Source of the DNA: Peronospora farinosa
Lineage: Eukaryota; Oomycota; Peronosporomycetes; Peronosporales; Peronosporaceae
Direction: 5' to 3'
DNA: 64,000 nt
Assembly (NCBI GenBank): GCA_947646735.1
Contig: CANTFK010000366.1
Coordinates: 62,001-126,000, forward strand
The notes beneath the pieces were generated by a model that ran no database searches, had not been told where the DNA came from, and saw only the letters and a list, made by a program, of their open reading frames with translations. Within the stretch, counting starts at the first letter, position 1; each line of letters begins with the position of its first letter. Both the position numbers and the translations under genes were made by a program. Positions 45,848-56,822 of the stretch are shown here, piece after piece.

Positions 45848-45942
45848 CAATAAAGTGCTCAAAGACTGCACTGGGTCGGGTATAAAGTAAAACTGAGGTT
45901 GAAAAATGAGCAGCTCTTATTAGAAATTTCATCAGCCGACAG

Positions 45943-45964
45943 GTACGTACGTACGTACGTACTA
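45943..45964. repeat. (GTAC)n microsatellite
   Basis: About five perfect gtac units in the region upstream of the sulfatase-like gene. A shorter version precedes the relic at 20671. Confidence 0.9.
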
Positions 45965-46301
45965 CGTCGATAGGACAACTCTGATCCACCGGAAAACTAG
46001 ATTAAGTTGGACAGGTTCTACTGGAGTTCTCAAAACGAGCGTCTCATTGTAACGAGGTGAGCCTGTCACATATATTATTGACACGACCATGAAAGTGTTG
46101 TCAATATGAGTAGCTGATAATATGAGATACTCTACTCTACGGCCACGAGAAATTCAATCCGCACCCATCACTCCTATGATCTATCTTTAATAATATAAAG
46201 AAGAACGAGAAGGTGCTGCATAAGCTCTGCCTTGGACTGAGTGAAGATATTGTCTGCAATCGTGAAAGTGCACATTATGTCTGTGGGTGATGGTGGGTGG
46301 C

Positions 46302-46800
46302 GCGTTGTCGAAAGAGATGGCCAAAGGGGTCGGCAAGTCCGTGTCGAACTCGCCTCTGCTTAAGTGTGCAGTGGCTGGCCAAGACTTGAATGTGTGCCGT
46401 CTTCTCATGGCTGTGGCAAGTACATGGGTTTGCTATACAAAATTGATAGCATTTTGCGCCGTCTGAAGTGGTGTGATCTTTTCTAAAGCGGCGAGATGGT
46501 GCTGAATGATAATATTGAAGCCAAACTTGTGGCTCACATGCGTGACGCGATGCTAATCGAGCCCACGCAAGGTGTACTCGATGCCAGCTCGCACAACTAT
46601 CCGCCTCACGGAAAGTTTTTCGTGATATGTAGTTTTTAGATGGATTGTTAGCTAGTTAGGTAACTAACTTACAATGGCTTTTGTGCTCGTGATAATGTCA
46701 GATTGAGATTAATCTAGGTGTTGGATCCGAGAAACCTCAGGTACTGAGTAGCGACCTTACTCACAAAAACGTGACTATCAACGCCGGCTATCGATCATAG
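46302..46800 (+). pseudogene. argJ: Decayed C-terminal half of argJ (glutamate N-acetyltransferase)
   Basis: Three blocks match the C-terminal half of the ArgJ family, which recycles acetyl groups in arginine synthesis. They are [20 protein letters not shown] followed by [18 protein letters not shown] (46302-46420; the family has SPLVKxAxAGxDPNxGR), then [17 protein letters not shown] and HNYPPHGKF (46500-46620), then [20 protein letters not shown] with [10 protein letters not shown] and the stop (46705-46800; the family ends SDLTxxYVxINADYRS). One base is lost after MAV, a TAA interrupts, and about 80 bp of unrelated sequence separates the last blocks. The N-terminal half, including the autocleavage Thr region, is not visible. 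Confidence 0.75.
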
Positions 46801-46975
46801 ATCAAGATATGATTGTCGTGGACTCGATTAGAAGTTACTCATAAGTGGATACGGGATGCTGCTCAACTACTGTCAATAAGGTTGGATAAAATTTTACCCT
46901 ATTCTTTATCTCATTTACTCAGTGTATTTCTACCATAAAAGATAGTGCACCTATTTGTAAGTGTAAGGATCACTT

Positions 46976-47031
46976 GTTGCTGACAAATAAATGAGTTGTG
47001 CACTGGGACAACTCACCCATTCGTCAGCAAC
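46976..47031 (-). repeat. 24-bp hairpin, fully paired on the minus strand with G-U wobbles
   Basis: Arms 46976-46999 and 47008-47031 with an 8-base loop. On the plus strand four positions mismatch (A against C). In a minus-strand transcript each of them becomes a G-U pair, giving 24 consecutive pairs. The stem ends are gttgctgac/gtcagcaac. Confidence 0.85.
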
Positions 47032-47189
47032 AGAGCTCCTTGAGCTCAGGCCTGCCAGAGCTCAAGAAAGTCTTCGCTGTACCTTGCCATGAATAGTAAA
47101 AGTACGGAATTTAATTTCTTCTTTTATTATAAGGGTCAGTACAGCCTTTTAGTCGTGACTAGTAGCCGAAAAAGCCCTCCTACCAGCGC

Positions 47190-47788
47190 TCCTGTAGACG
47201 GGCATTACTACGAAGTTGCCTCGTGCTACGAGCACACACCTTATGCACAAGCGAGGAAGCGGTTAGACCGTCTTACCTTCGCGTGCGAGGTTGGTTATGT
47301 GGTTGGTCGACTGCTTAAGCAGTCGTACCACCAGTTGCCTCTCACTTAAGCGAGAGTGCAACGAACTTCTAAGACAAGAAGACACCGACGTCACGTAGAA
47401 TCTTTTCGGCTTCTCGTGCGTGGTGCTTCGGTGTTTAGCAAATTCAAGACTGAGCTTTATTAATGGATTATAACTAAATATATATATTTAACTACGAATT
47501 GGCTATATATATATTCGGATACGCGACTCTCTAGAAGCGTATCCTGTCGCATGAGCTTAAATCTAGATTTAAGCTTGCTAATGACGTCCTTCGGAGACGT
47601 CGCGATGCCTAGCTTCAACTAGCGTCATCTCTTCTCATGTGAATCCATCAATGGATATCACATTCACGAGGGTGGATCACCTTTGTGTATCGCACCCAAG
47701 TGACAGGTCAAAAGTAATCATGGATACTTTTAGACCAAAAATTAAGTATATTACTTTATGTTTACGTGTAACTAGATGCCCTGTTACA
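47190..47788 (+). mobile_element. LTR-like segment, inverted relative to the 51-kb LTR
   Basis: About 600 bp match the complement of 51040-51650. Shared landmarks are gtagacgggca, a dyad around ggatacgcg/gcgtatcc, and an almost identical stretch around 47641-47682 (gatatcacattcacgagggt). It ends in ctgttaca, like the GTTACA end of the other LTR. The left edge is diverged and uncertain. The 260 bp that follow may be gypsy leader and gag start, cut off near 48050. Confidence 0.6.
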
Positions 47789-48110
47789 CCAGGGGGGAAC
47801 CCCCATCTGCTTGAGTTGGGTGAGAATAAGCAGACTGCTGCCGACTACATGTATATGTCGTATATGGCTACGCTGTATATAGCGCAATCCGTTCAGGAGT
47901 CCGTGATACTCCGCTACAATTTAGTCACCGAGTTGCGATATGACACACTCGTCATCCAGATAATTTCATGTAGCGACGAGCTGCCCCCGATGCGTACTAG
48001 CATCTAGCCTTCTCCGCCTGGTCCAGGATTCCCTCGTGATCCACCATCAAAAAATAGAATGAGTGTAGGGTAGCTGGAAAGTAAACTTGTATATCCTGGC
48101 CATGTATCCC
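47789..48110 (+). other. Possible gypsy leader/gag start fragment
   Basis: After the GTTACA end comes ccagggggg-aaccccc, a small dyad, and a plus frame to 48007 (MYMSYMATLYIAQSVQESVI) with no recognised domain. It stops before the minus-strand LINE fragment begins. Confidence 0.3.
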
Positions 48111-48119
48111 CAGGTTGCG

Positions 48120-50990
48120 TTAGCAATCATGGCAGAACGCGTATGCCTCTTTTACCGCAGGCACCGCCTCTGACTCAATTCTGACCAGAGTAAGGTAAGA
48201 CGATAGTAAGCGCATTGTTACAATGGCCGCCATTTCGAAAAGGTATGTGTCCTTTTCTGAATCCCGATATAAACATCGTCGCCTCCAAATGCTCTGTAGA
48301 GTTGTTATCGCTCCAAGTTTCCAAAAGGCCTGGATCGCATCAAATAACTCCACCAGCACGCTATCCCTGTGACCTATTGGTAACGCTGCAAAAACCGCGT
48401 CTCTTCTTTTCCATTCCGCCACAGGAGCCGCAAGTTCCAACAATCCAAGATACTCCAGAGCAAGCCTAAAATGTGTGGTACGGAGTCCCTGTCGTATCGG
48501 CACATTCCTCAATAGGGCAGTTAAAGATTGTGTGGTGACATTCCAAGCACCAAAGTCTCTGAGTTTTAGCCTGTACAGGACCTAATGTCCTCATTCTGTC
48601 GCACCAATAATGCGGCCAGTGTCTACTCACTTCATTTGTTGCAATGATTGGCTGACGTCCATGTTCTCCTGTTCCCACTTGTTTTTATCTAGATCCGCAA
48701 TTGCCTTGCGTCTCTCACGAGCTTGAGCCCGCACTTTGTATTGCTATCGGTTGTATCCAACACGTTTACCCCCGTGCCACACACAAACGTATCTGGAAAG
48801 CGACGGGTGTGGAAAGATGGCGTCTACTTGATCGTCGTCGGTGGCGAAAGACGCTAAAGAGATCACCTTGCGCATGGAATGAGCAACCCCCGACATCCAA
48901 GGCGGCCTAATCAGGATCGACAATGCTAATGATAACTATTTTTTGTTGTTCTCCTTGAGTAGACAGCACTTGAATTGGTCGCTCATTCGCAACGGATAGC
49001 AGGCGAAGCTCACTCGGATATGAACTATTTTGGAGGTCTGGATAAAATGCGAGCAGAAGTAGGATGAATATGAACTCCATATCGTTCTTCAACGCCAAAG
49101 GCCTATGAAAAGTAATGGTCCCAGCCCCAGTGCTTTTTCATGTGACATAATCACAAATGCAACAAGAAAAACTAATTGCTCGACTAGTTGTAGTACACCA
49201 GCATCTTCCCAATTTCATACTTTTGGAAAGGCGCATCCAATGCTGAGACAAGGAATCCATTCTGAGCACAATCGTCCGGTCTCACAGCGCATTGATCGCC
49301 TTATACCTTCGAGTACACCCTCTGTATACCTGAGTATTTTTATTGAGCAGGTATCATCGGTCCAGTCCAACATGTTAGCCGGATGAGTTTGATAATGTCT
49401 GTATAGTTGTAATTTCATTCCCTCGACTGCAGGCTGATGGTCGTAAAGCCCAATATGTTTCAATAGAGAAATACCGGCCTTCCAAATGTTCGCATGAGGT
49501 CTGAAAACGGCTGGTAGGCGTCCTTTGTATCCCAATGAGAGATAAGCTGCTTTGATAGAGGCATCTTTATAGCCAGTGCAAAGGACATCGCCAAATGTAT
49601 GCTGTAACTTGGTACCAGCCAGCATCCACTTTTGCAATGTGGGGGCATCAAGTGTAAATCAGTTTACTCCGGAGATCTGGTGCTCCAAGTCACCAACCTT
49701 TCATAGGCATCATTGCTAGTTCCTTCGCCATCCATGGCTTGCGTTTTGGGTCATGCTCCGCAAATAAACCGGTCTAGACAAATTTTCTAATAAGACGGTC
49801 ATAGCGCTTCACTATTCCTGTAGTAGGCAGTAATGGCGAGTGATATAAAGGGGCTTTGGTAGTATGACCGCAGCTGCGACTTTTGATCTCTGCCGAACTG
49901 AAAGTGTTTTTGACTCCTCAATCTAATGCGAATGACGAGTTGGTGCTCTACCGAAGCCCTAGCTGCCTCCACGTCATGTTTACAACTCACTGTAATGCCA
50001 AGATAGCGAGTGGTAGCTCTAGTGTTCTGTAGCTGAATATGGCTTACCCATGTGATGGCGTCGCTGAGTCCGTCCCATAATGTAATGGTATGGCTAATGT
50101 TTTGCTTCCATTCAGACGAAGACCTGAACCTGCTCCGAAGTCACAAATAACGTCTAAGACTTTGTTTAGATCCGCCGGGTGGCTCAAATAGACTGTGGTA
50201 GCATCAGCATACCCAGCCATTCGAAACGCCGGTGATGCTGCTTCAGTATTCACTGAAATTACAGAGTGAACGACACCCCCATCCAGCCTTGAATATAACG
50301 GTTCTAGTGCGAGGATGAATAGGCAAGGTGCCAACGGACATCCTTGCCGGATATCCCTTGTAACTTTTATTCGTGATGAGAGGATACCATTAACTAAAAA
50401 CCCTACACTGGTGTTTGTGTATAGCACTCTTATAACTTGGATCAAACGTGGTGGAAAACCGTGTCGCGTAAGTGCCTTTATCATGAAATCTCGGTCAAGG
50501 CTGTCATAAGCCTTAGCAAAATCCAACAGTAAGACCAACGCATTACGCGCTTCCGGCCTGTAGCTCGCCATCTGTCGTGCCACAGCATAGCAGTCCAGAG
50601 TGGTGTAAATCGTGCGTCCCGGGACGAACCCACATTGGAACTGATTAATTCGCTCGTTTAACACTTTTCGTACAGCCGTTGTGACGATTTGCATGATAAC
50701 TTTATGATCCGAATTGAGCGGGTTTCCCGAATCTCCAGAAATTTTTAAGCAAAAAGTATTGGCCTTAGTGAACGATGCCGGAAATAGTTGTTGCGCATAC
50801 CACTGGCGACATAGTATGGTAAGGATCGGAGTCAGTTCCTCAATAAAATCTCGATAGAAATCGTTGCCCAGTTGATCCGGGCCACAAGCTTTTTCCGGTT
50901 TGCAGGCGCGAATTGCCTGGGCTACTACGGAATTTACTTAATCAATTGTCAGAAAAAGGAATATATAGGCGTCGGAAGCTTAAGTTTGTT
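48120..50990 (-). mobile_element. LINE fragment, minus strand, decayed
   Basis: From right to left it contains an RT finger region (ACGPDQLGNDFYRDF, about 50850-50900), the RT palm at 50044-50694 (GFVPGRTIYTTLDCYAVARQ, LLLDFAKAYDSLDRDFMIKA, DIRQGCPLAPCLFILALEPL), then broken connection and C-terminal frames down to 48120 (EYLGLLELAAPVAEWKRRDA). The catalytic YADD is changed to YADA (50200-50211), so this copy cannot be active. It belongs to a different family from the 29-43 kb LINE. ORF1, endonuclease and 3' end are not evident. Confidence 0.75.
50044..50694 (-). pseudogene. LINE reverse transcriptase palm with mutated YADD
   Basis: Open for 216 codons. The first catalytic Asp is kept (LLLDFAKAYDSL), as is the GCPLAP loop. 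The second active-site motif reads GYADATTVYL, with Ala in place of the second Asp. Flanking ORF2 parts are frameshifted. Confidence 0.75.
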
Positions 50991-51039
50991 CATTTACTTC
51001 GTGCAATGTCACCCCATATTACTAATAAAGGATTAAATG

Positions 51040-51940
51040 TGTAACGGGCCAATAGCTACACGATTCCGTCAAGTATCGAATACTTAACGAACGGGAATAA
51101 AAGGGCACGAGGTACCTTAGACCTTCCACTTGGGCAAGGCACATCAATGTGATCCACCCTCGTGAATGTGATATCCATGGATGGATTCAGATTCAACGGA
51201 GGTGACGCCCAGCTGGGACTAGGCGTCATGTTGACGTTACAGATGGACGCCATCAGCGAGCTTAAAAATTGTTAAGATCGCACGTAGGGATACGCCTCTA
51301 AAGAGACGCGTATCTGATCTTTATTTTAGACCAATCAGTAGTTAAGTTTATATTAAATTATTTTTAATCAAATATAGGTCAGTCTTGATTTTACTAATTA
51401 TTTTCTACTGCACACGAGAAGCTGAATGAGCTTCTGCGTGTAGCAAGTGAAGTACTTGTTTTTAAAGCTTCGTTGAGCAGATCGCTTTAAGCCACCGGTA
51501 ACGGTTAGTACAGCGCTTTAGCTCCACCAACATCCCCACCTCCGCAACGCGGGGGTAAGACGGTGTACCCGCTTCCTCACGCTGCTTGAAGGTGTGCGTT
51601 TGCGTAGTACGTGGCAGCTTCTTAAAAGTGCCCGTCTACACTTGGTAGAACTAGTTGTTCTTCTCACGACCCGTCTTTCTAAGAGTGCGTTGTTACGAAT
51701 GTCCCTCAGTATGAATTGGGGGATTTAACTCACTTCTCCCAACATCATAGGGAGTTGGCAAAGCATATGGCGCAGGGACTTGCCGATAGTATAAGGTATA
51801 ACTAATACCTTATAATATCACTCATCTATGATACTCCTTTTTTGTAGGATCTGTTTTTAATGCATTTAATATGCAATATAAAACTTCAACCGTAATGTAC
51901 TTTCGTTATCATGTAACGACTGTCGTGTAACCCCGTTACA
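51040..51940 (-). mobile_element. Full-length gypsy LTR (901 bp), 3' LTR of a minus-strand element
   Basis: Bounded by TGTAACGGG and CCCGTTACA, inverted terminal repeats typical of LTR ends. On the minus strand it is preceded directly by a purine tract (see 51941-51955). This fits the 3' LTR of the minus-strand pol at 54.3-58.6 kb. The last 115 bp recur as a direct repeat at 58621-58734. Confidence 0.8.
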
Positions 51941-51956
51941 CTCTCCCCCACCAGAC
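51941..51956 (-). promoter_or_regulatory. Polypurine tract of gypsy element
   Basis: The minus strand reads ctggtgggggagag directly before TGTAAC of the LTR. This is the expected position and composition for the plus-strand priming site. Confidence 0.65.
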
Positions 51957-54330
51957 TGACGATTCCATCAAATGTCATTCGACACCTTTTCTCTTTTGAG
52001 GTAGTGCTTTATCGAACGTTTAAGACCTTACGGTTGTTCACGGCACACATGACGCCTCCCGGCACTGAGTCACAGACTCTTCGGTATTTTATTGAGGAAT
52101 AGGCTGATTACGAAAGTAACGCCGTCTTTGTGAGACCCAATGGGTCCTCTTTGTCCACACTTTAGTGTGAAGATGACACTCGTCATGCATCGAATTCGTT
52201 CCCTGAACGTGGAGCTACGGATGGGCTAACAGCGCTACGTGGCCCGCCTGACGTATCGTCACCTGCGACGGTTACCAACTCACTCGAAGAACAACATCAG
52301 CAACCCATTGACCAAGAGGAAGGCGCAAGGTGCGGGTCGAAGAATATGGCTAGACTTCTGGGCCACCGGCAGTATAAATTCAAGCCACTCTCTGTGGAAG
52401 AACGCCTTAAGGAGGTATTGTGGTAAAGTCGATCATAAAATATTGGCTAAGTCCATTTAATAATTTTCTCGATAAATTCGGAGCCGAATTATCGGGACTT
52501 TTCTCGCCAACGGTTGGATCCCTTTTTCATAACGGTTGGATCCCTGTCCCGCTAATGGTCGATACCTGTCCACTACTAAGTCACTTACTAAAATGACTTA
52601 CTGGGTGTGGTGAAGTCGATCTCAATTGTTGGACAATCGAATGGAAAAGCACCGTTGATCTAATATCGTTCATTTTCTTGTTCAATAAAACGAATGAAGA
52701 AGAGATCAATAGTATCGAAGACAATCATAATATGGATCGAAACATACTTAAGGTGAAGATACATGGCATGGATCACATTCCCAAATTATATTGGATTATC
52801 ATGGAATAGAATCACCGTTTGGATTATACTTGATTCCAGTATCGGTTGATTCAATTGGATGGATTGAATTTGTACGGATTATACGTGAATGTGGAATAGT
52901 GGAATTTCGCAAAGTGTGGATCGCGTCTGTGGAGGAGTGAGGGAACAAAATTTCGTAAAGTGTGGATCGCGATTCAGGTTATGTGGACCACACATTGTGG
53001 ATCGATCGCGATTTATGTGCAGAAAACGCGATCTAGCTCAGAAACGCGATCCGAAGCAAATTGCGATCCAGTTCAGATACACGATCCGAAGCGGAACTGT
53101 GGAGAAGCAAAGGAGCAATATTTCGCAAAGTGTAGATCGCCCAATATTTAATGTGGTCCACACCTTGTAGATCGACCGCGATCCGAGTATATGGTCCACG
53201 CACTGAGATCTGATTTTTCTGAAAGGGAAACACGTGGCAGTAGATCCTAGGCTACAAATAGACAGAATAGTAGGTTTTGGTATGTGATTGGTTAACATTA
53301 AACAGAGTTCGATTTTACTTCTAAGACACGCAGGCTTCTCTTCCGGGTGGGATAACTTTGGCCCCCTAAAGACTCAAGAGCATCTGCTACGTTACGACGC
53401 AAGTGATATCCCTGGATTGTTTGGCCAGGGATTACAAGAATTCTCAAAACAAACAACTCCCCTGCGATTGGACGCAGCATAACAAGGAAAGGACAAGGTA
53501 CAAGATCGTGAGACGGCTTAAGTGGTAAGAAGATCAAGTATATCAGGTGGATCAAGTATCTACATTTTTGGACAAGGCGATCTCAAGAGAGATCAGGGTG
53601 ACTCGGATAGCACAACTCCAAGAACCCCTCGACCGCGTGAGGATTTCCGCACGGTCGACCCCCAACCAATACCAACCACTATTACGTTCAGCATCGACTC
53701 AAGTCCACCGAAAAGAGTGCTACCCGCCCTACCGACGGTTTCACAAGGTGAGGAAGGCTTTATACACGGAATCGGGGTACCCCCTCCGTTAGTCGGTCGT
53801 CCGGGCGCCAGCGGAGAGTTGGAATCGCATCAGCAATTCTGTGAGCCCCGCTCCACCACAGTATCCGGGCAGCCCCTATCAGGCTGGACCATCGGGCCTG
53901 AGTCCATTTCGTCTGAGAATGTAGCTACACGAAAGGCTCTTCGACAGCGGTATTTGGAACCTTACACCACACTTAAAGCTAATACTTGGCACGCCTCACT
54001 AGGCAACCACGTGGTACACCAGTCCCTCTAATGGTGTTCCCATCCTTTTTTTCGCGGGAGAAACCGAGGAGGAAAAAGATAAGTCTTTAAGCCGCTAATA
54101 CACTATGCGCGACGCTTGATCGGCATGTGGGCTCTACGAGAAAGTGCCGACGTGTCAGACGTTCGTCTCAAATCAAAAATGCGTTACAGTTACGCTAAAC
54201 CGAAGGCCCGAGGCAAGTTGAAGTCACAACGGACGCAATATGTGCCTGCTACCCATCACTCCAGTGTTTCGGCTATACATGTATCCGCGGTTCACGACAG
54301 GCCGAGGCCGCTAACTCGCCTACCCCCACC
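51957..54330. other. Long gypsy 3' region with opposite-strand open stretches
   Basis: Between the chromodomain end and the LTR there are about 2.4 kb instead of the usual short 3' region. No minus frame of interest is present. The plus strand has broken but protein-like frames. 52048-52435 starts with MTPPGTESQTLRYFIEE, has two internal stops, and ends QYKFKPLSVEERLKEVLW. Frames around 53522-54031 follow. Part of it (52436-53300) is AT-rich and not open. The stretch could be an antisense ORF region or an inverted gag remnant. Confidence 0.4.
52900..53215. repeat. Cluster of degenerate short repeats rich in GCGATC
   Basis: Three copies of a unit like atttcgcaaagtgtggatcg (near 52905, 52950 and 53120), two of acgcgatc plus ccgaagc, and dyads such as tgtggaccacaca and gatcgatcgcgat. 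Order and spacing are irregular. Confidence 0.6.
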
Positions 54331-54904
54331 ACTACTGATGAGAAGCGTCACCGCCAACATGCTGACTCTGCGCACGACGCTCAAAAACGTCCACGGCGTA
54401 CGGGCAATCCTAACGTAGGGCAAACTCAAATTCCTATGAGTTCCACGACTCGGGATATACCCGCCACTTTACCAGATACTGGTTTTGACTGTAGCGACGA
54501 CGCTTCTGAAGAAGCCGTTCCACATGTAGTTGAAGGTCTTCCTGCCCATCAAGCAGTGCCAGAGGGGGCCGGTGTACCGGCACAAGTTCATGCCGAGCTA
54601 CTTCGCGAGGTGAAATATCTTCTTGAGACCGTACAGAAGATGCAGACTCGCCTCGAGTCATTGGAGCAGGGCCGGACTTGAGTAAAGGGACAGCTTGACC
54701 TCTTGGTCCAGATGATACATCCTGCGACATTGCCGACGACCTCGGCGCGAGAGCCTTAGTGTTTACTTGGGATGGATACCGATATGGCTTGAGCATGCCA
54801 ACGTAGAACACGGGGTGTGTACGCAATTTTCGCGGCAGATTAAGCGTATAAGCCAATCCTTTCTTGTCCACGACCGTAAAGGGTCCGATGAAGCGTGGAC
54901 GCAA
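54330..54904 (-). pseudogene. Gypsy integrase C-terminus and chromodomain
   Basis: Minus strand: RPRFIGPFTVVDKKGLAYTL, LRTHPVFYVGMLKPYRYPSQ, then a variable linker and a chromodomain (LQLHVERLLQKRRRYSQNQY, then LVKWRVYPESWNS). Two TAG codons follow where the family has NSWE and LRxDCP, but matching residues (DCPYAVDVFERR) continue behind them. Chromodomains direct such elements into heterochromatin. Confidence 0.8.
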
Positions 54905-55217
54905 ATTCGTCTAAAAGACAGCAGATACTATATTTGTAGGTAGGTTCTTGGCATTTACTAAGACTTGGTCTCCGACCTCATAACAAGTAGTACAACCTTT
55001 ATCTTAAGCATCAGTATATTCTTTTTGCTTATCTTGGCTATCAGTCATTGTGTCACGCACATGTCGTAAGACATCTAATCGAGTTGAGAGGAACGCGTTA
55101 ATCTGTTCCTTAACAGTATTAGGGCAGATGTCAGCAAGCAGATCGGCAATCTCTCCCCACCAAGCCCTGAACCACTCGGTGGTAGCGTTAACGGAACGCG
55201 TGGGTGTGTGAGACCAT

Positions 55218-56012
55218 TCACATAGAACGGAGTGTAGTCAGTAGAGACGTGCCGGAGTGATTGAGAGCGAACTCAATAACAGGTAGCATAGAGCTCCAAC
55301 GCTTAGGCGTTTCAGCACAAACACTGCGGAGGATATCTTCAACAACGCGATCTACGCGTTCAGATTGACCATCGGTCTGATGATGATCTGCTGTGGACAT
55401 ATCCAAACGTGTGCCCAGCACCTGAAAGACGGACTTCCAAAATTTATTCGTAAAATGAAGATCACGATCAGAAACAATTGCCACTGGCAAGCCATGTTGG
55501 CGAAATACTCGATCGATAAACAGCTCCGCTGTACCCACACCATCGATCGAGTCTGGCACAGCCGCTAAGTGAGCCATCTTGCTCAAGCGGTCAACAAAGA
55601 CCACAATACCTGTATTGCCATGCGAATCTTTCGGTAGGTCAAATACAAAGTCCATACTAATGGACTCCCAGCACCCAGTGGGAATAGGCAAACTAGCCAA
55701 CGGTGCTGCCGAATGGGGCGAGGGTTTCACCCGTTGACACGTTTCACACGTACGCACATATTTGCTCACCCATTTATATAATTTGGGCCACCAATAACGT
55801 TGTCATACTGCCCCATAGGTCTTTTCACGGCTCAAATGACCACCGATGGCGGTGTCATGTAACTCATAAAGGATACGATACTTCAGGTCTTCATCATGAG
55901 GAACCACAATACGCGGAGGATCCGCCATATCCGTAAAATAGTACAACAGCTCCTGATCGATGGAATATCGATGAAGACTCGCACGTAATCGTGCCGACAA
56001 TTTAATGTCCAT
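55218..56012 (-). pseudogene. Gypsy integrase, zinc-binding and catalytic domain
   Basis: Minus strand: the HHCC zinc site ELHDTAIGGHLSREKTYGAV (55803-55870), a stop, then KYVRTCETCQRVKPSPHSAA. The catalytic core has the first Asp in ISMDFVFDLPKDSHGNTGIV, the second in VSDRDLHFTNKFWKSVFQVL, and the expected glutamate in HHQTDGQSERVDRVVEDILR. It ends in VIEFALNHSGTSLLTTL (a family NHS motif) and then runs into stops. Confidence 0.85.
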
Positions 56013-56066
56013 GTCTTTAAACTCATCACTGCCAAGAGCATTTAGCAGGGCTACACAATGATCGTC

Positions 56067-56466
56067 TTAAGCATACGCCGATCGAATGAGATCGGTGATC
56101 GAAGACGACAATGTCGTATTATGAGAAAGCCCATAGTCAGGTCTGCGTGACAACGCATCAGCCAAAGCATTTTGCTTGCCCGGCTTATACTTCACCTCGA
56201 AATTATCTTCGGCAAAGAATGACAGCCATCTGGCCATTCTCTGCGAGAGATGCGGCGACTGAGTCGCAGTGCGTAATGACGCATGATCGGTATAGATCAC
56301 AAAAGGCTTTGAGCCAAGCAGATGAACTCTGAATTTGACCAGGGCATACTTCATTGCATTTAGCTCTTTGTCATGAAGTGGGTAGATATTCTCTGTCGCT
56401 TTGAGCTGGCGATATTCAAAGGATATCACACGCTCACGGCCTTCATCATCTGTTTGTAACAGAGCC
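56067..56466 (-). pseudogene. Gypsy RNase H domain
   Basis: Minus strand: KALLQTDDEGRERVISFEYR, LHDKELNAMKYALVKFRVHL, PFVIYTDHASLRTATQSPHL and KYKPGKQNALADALSRRPDY. The residues before KALLQ belong to the inverted segment that follows and are not part of the domain. Confidence 0.85.
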
Positions 56467-56822
56467 TTCGGGGCCGAAGCAATTCCCTTTCTAGGGTGCT
56501 TCATTGGAAAACGGGGCCTAAGAGCGGATCCCGCCAAGGTCAAAGCCATAGTTGAGTGGCCTGTTTTACAGTCTCAGAAGGACTTGCGTAAATGGCTTGG
56601 CCTTGCCAATTACTTACACAAGTACAGCGAGAATTACGCTGATATGGCTTGGCCGTTATCCAATCTCCTTAAAAAGATGAGGAATCATGTTGGCATGCCG
56701 AACACGAGGATGCTTTTCAATCGGTGAAGGCGAGCCTTTTACATGCTCCTATTTTGGCTTTGCCAGACCCTGGTCGACCGTTTAGTGTCGTCTGTGACGC
56801 GTCGGATTTTTCCATTGGCAGT
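56467..56822 (+). mobile_element. Inverted segment of the gypsy RT/RNase H connection
   Basis: On the plus strand this segment reads FGAEAIPFLGCFIGKRGLRA, AIVEWPVLQSQKDLRKWLGL, ANYLHKYSENYADMAWPLSN and, after a shift near 56727, VCDASDFSIG. This is the normal sequence between ASKCI and ALLQTDDEG in gypsy pol. The neighbours on both sides are on the minus strand, so the piece of about 355 bp has been flipped in place. Confidence 0.85.

Noticed and set aside
54436..54681. 81-codon plus frame with coiled-coil look
   Set aside because: It lies antisense to a clear chromodomain. It is kept only as part of the opposite-strand observation, not as a gene.
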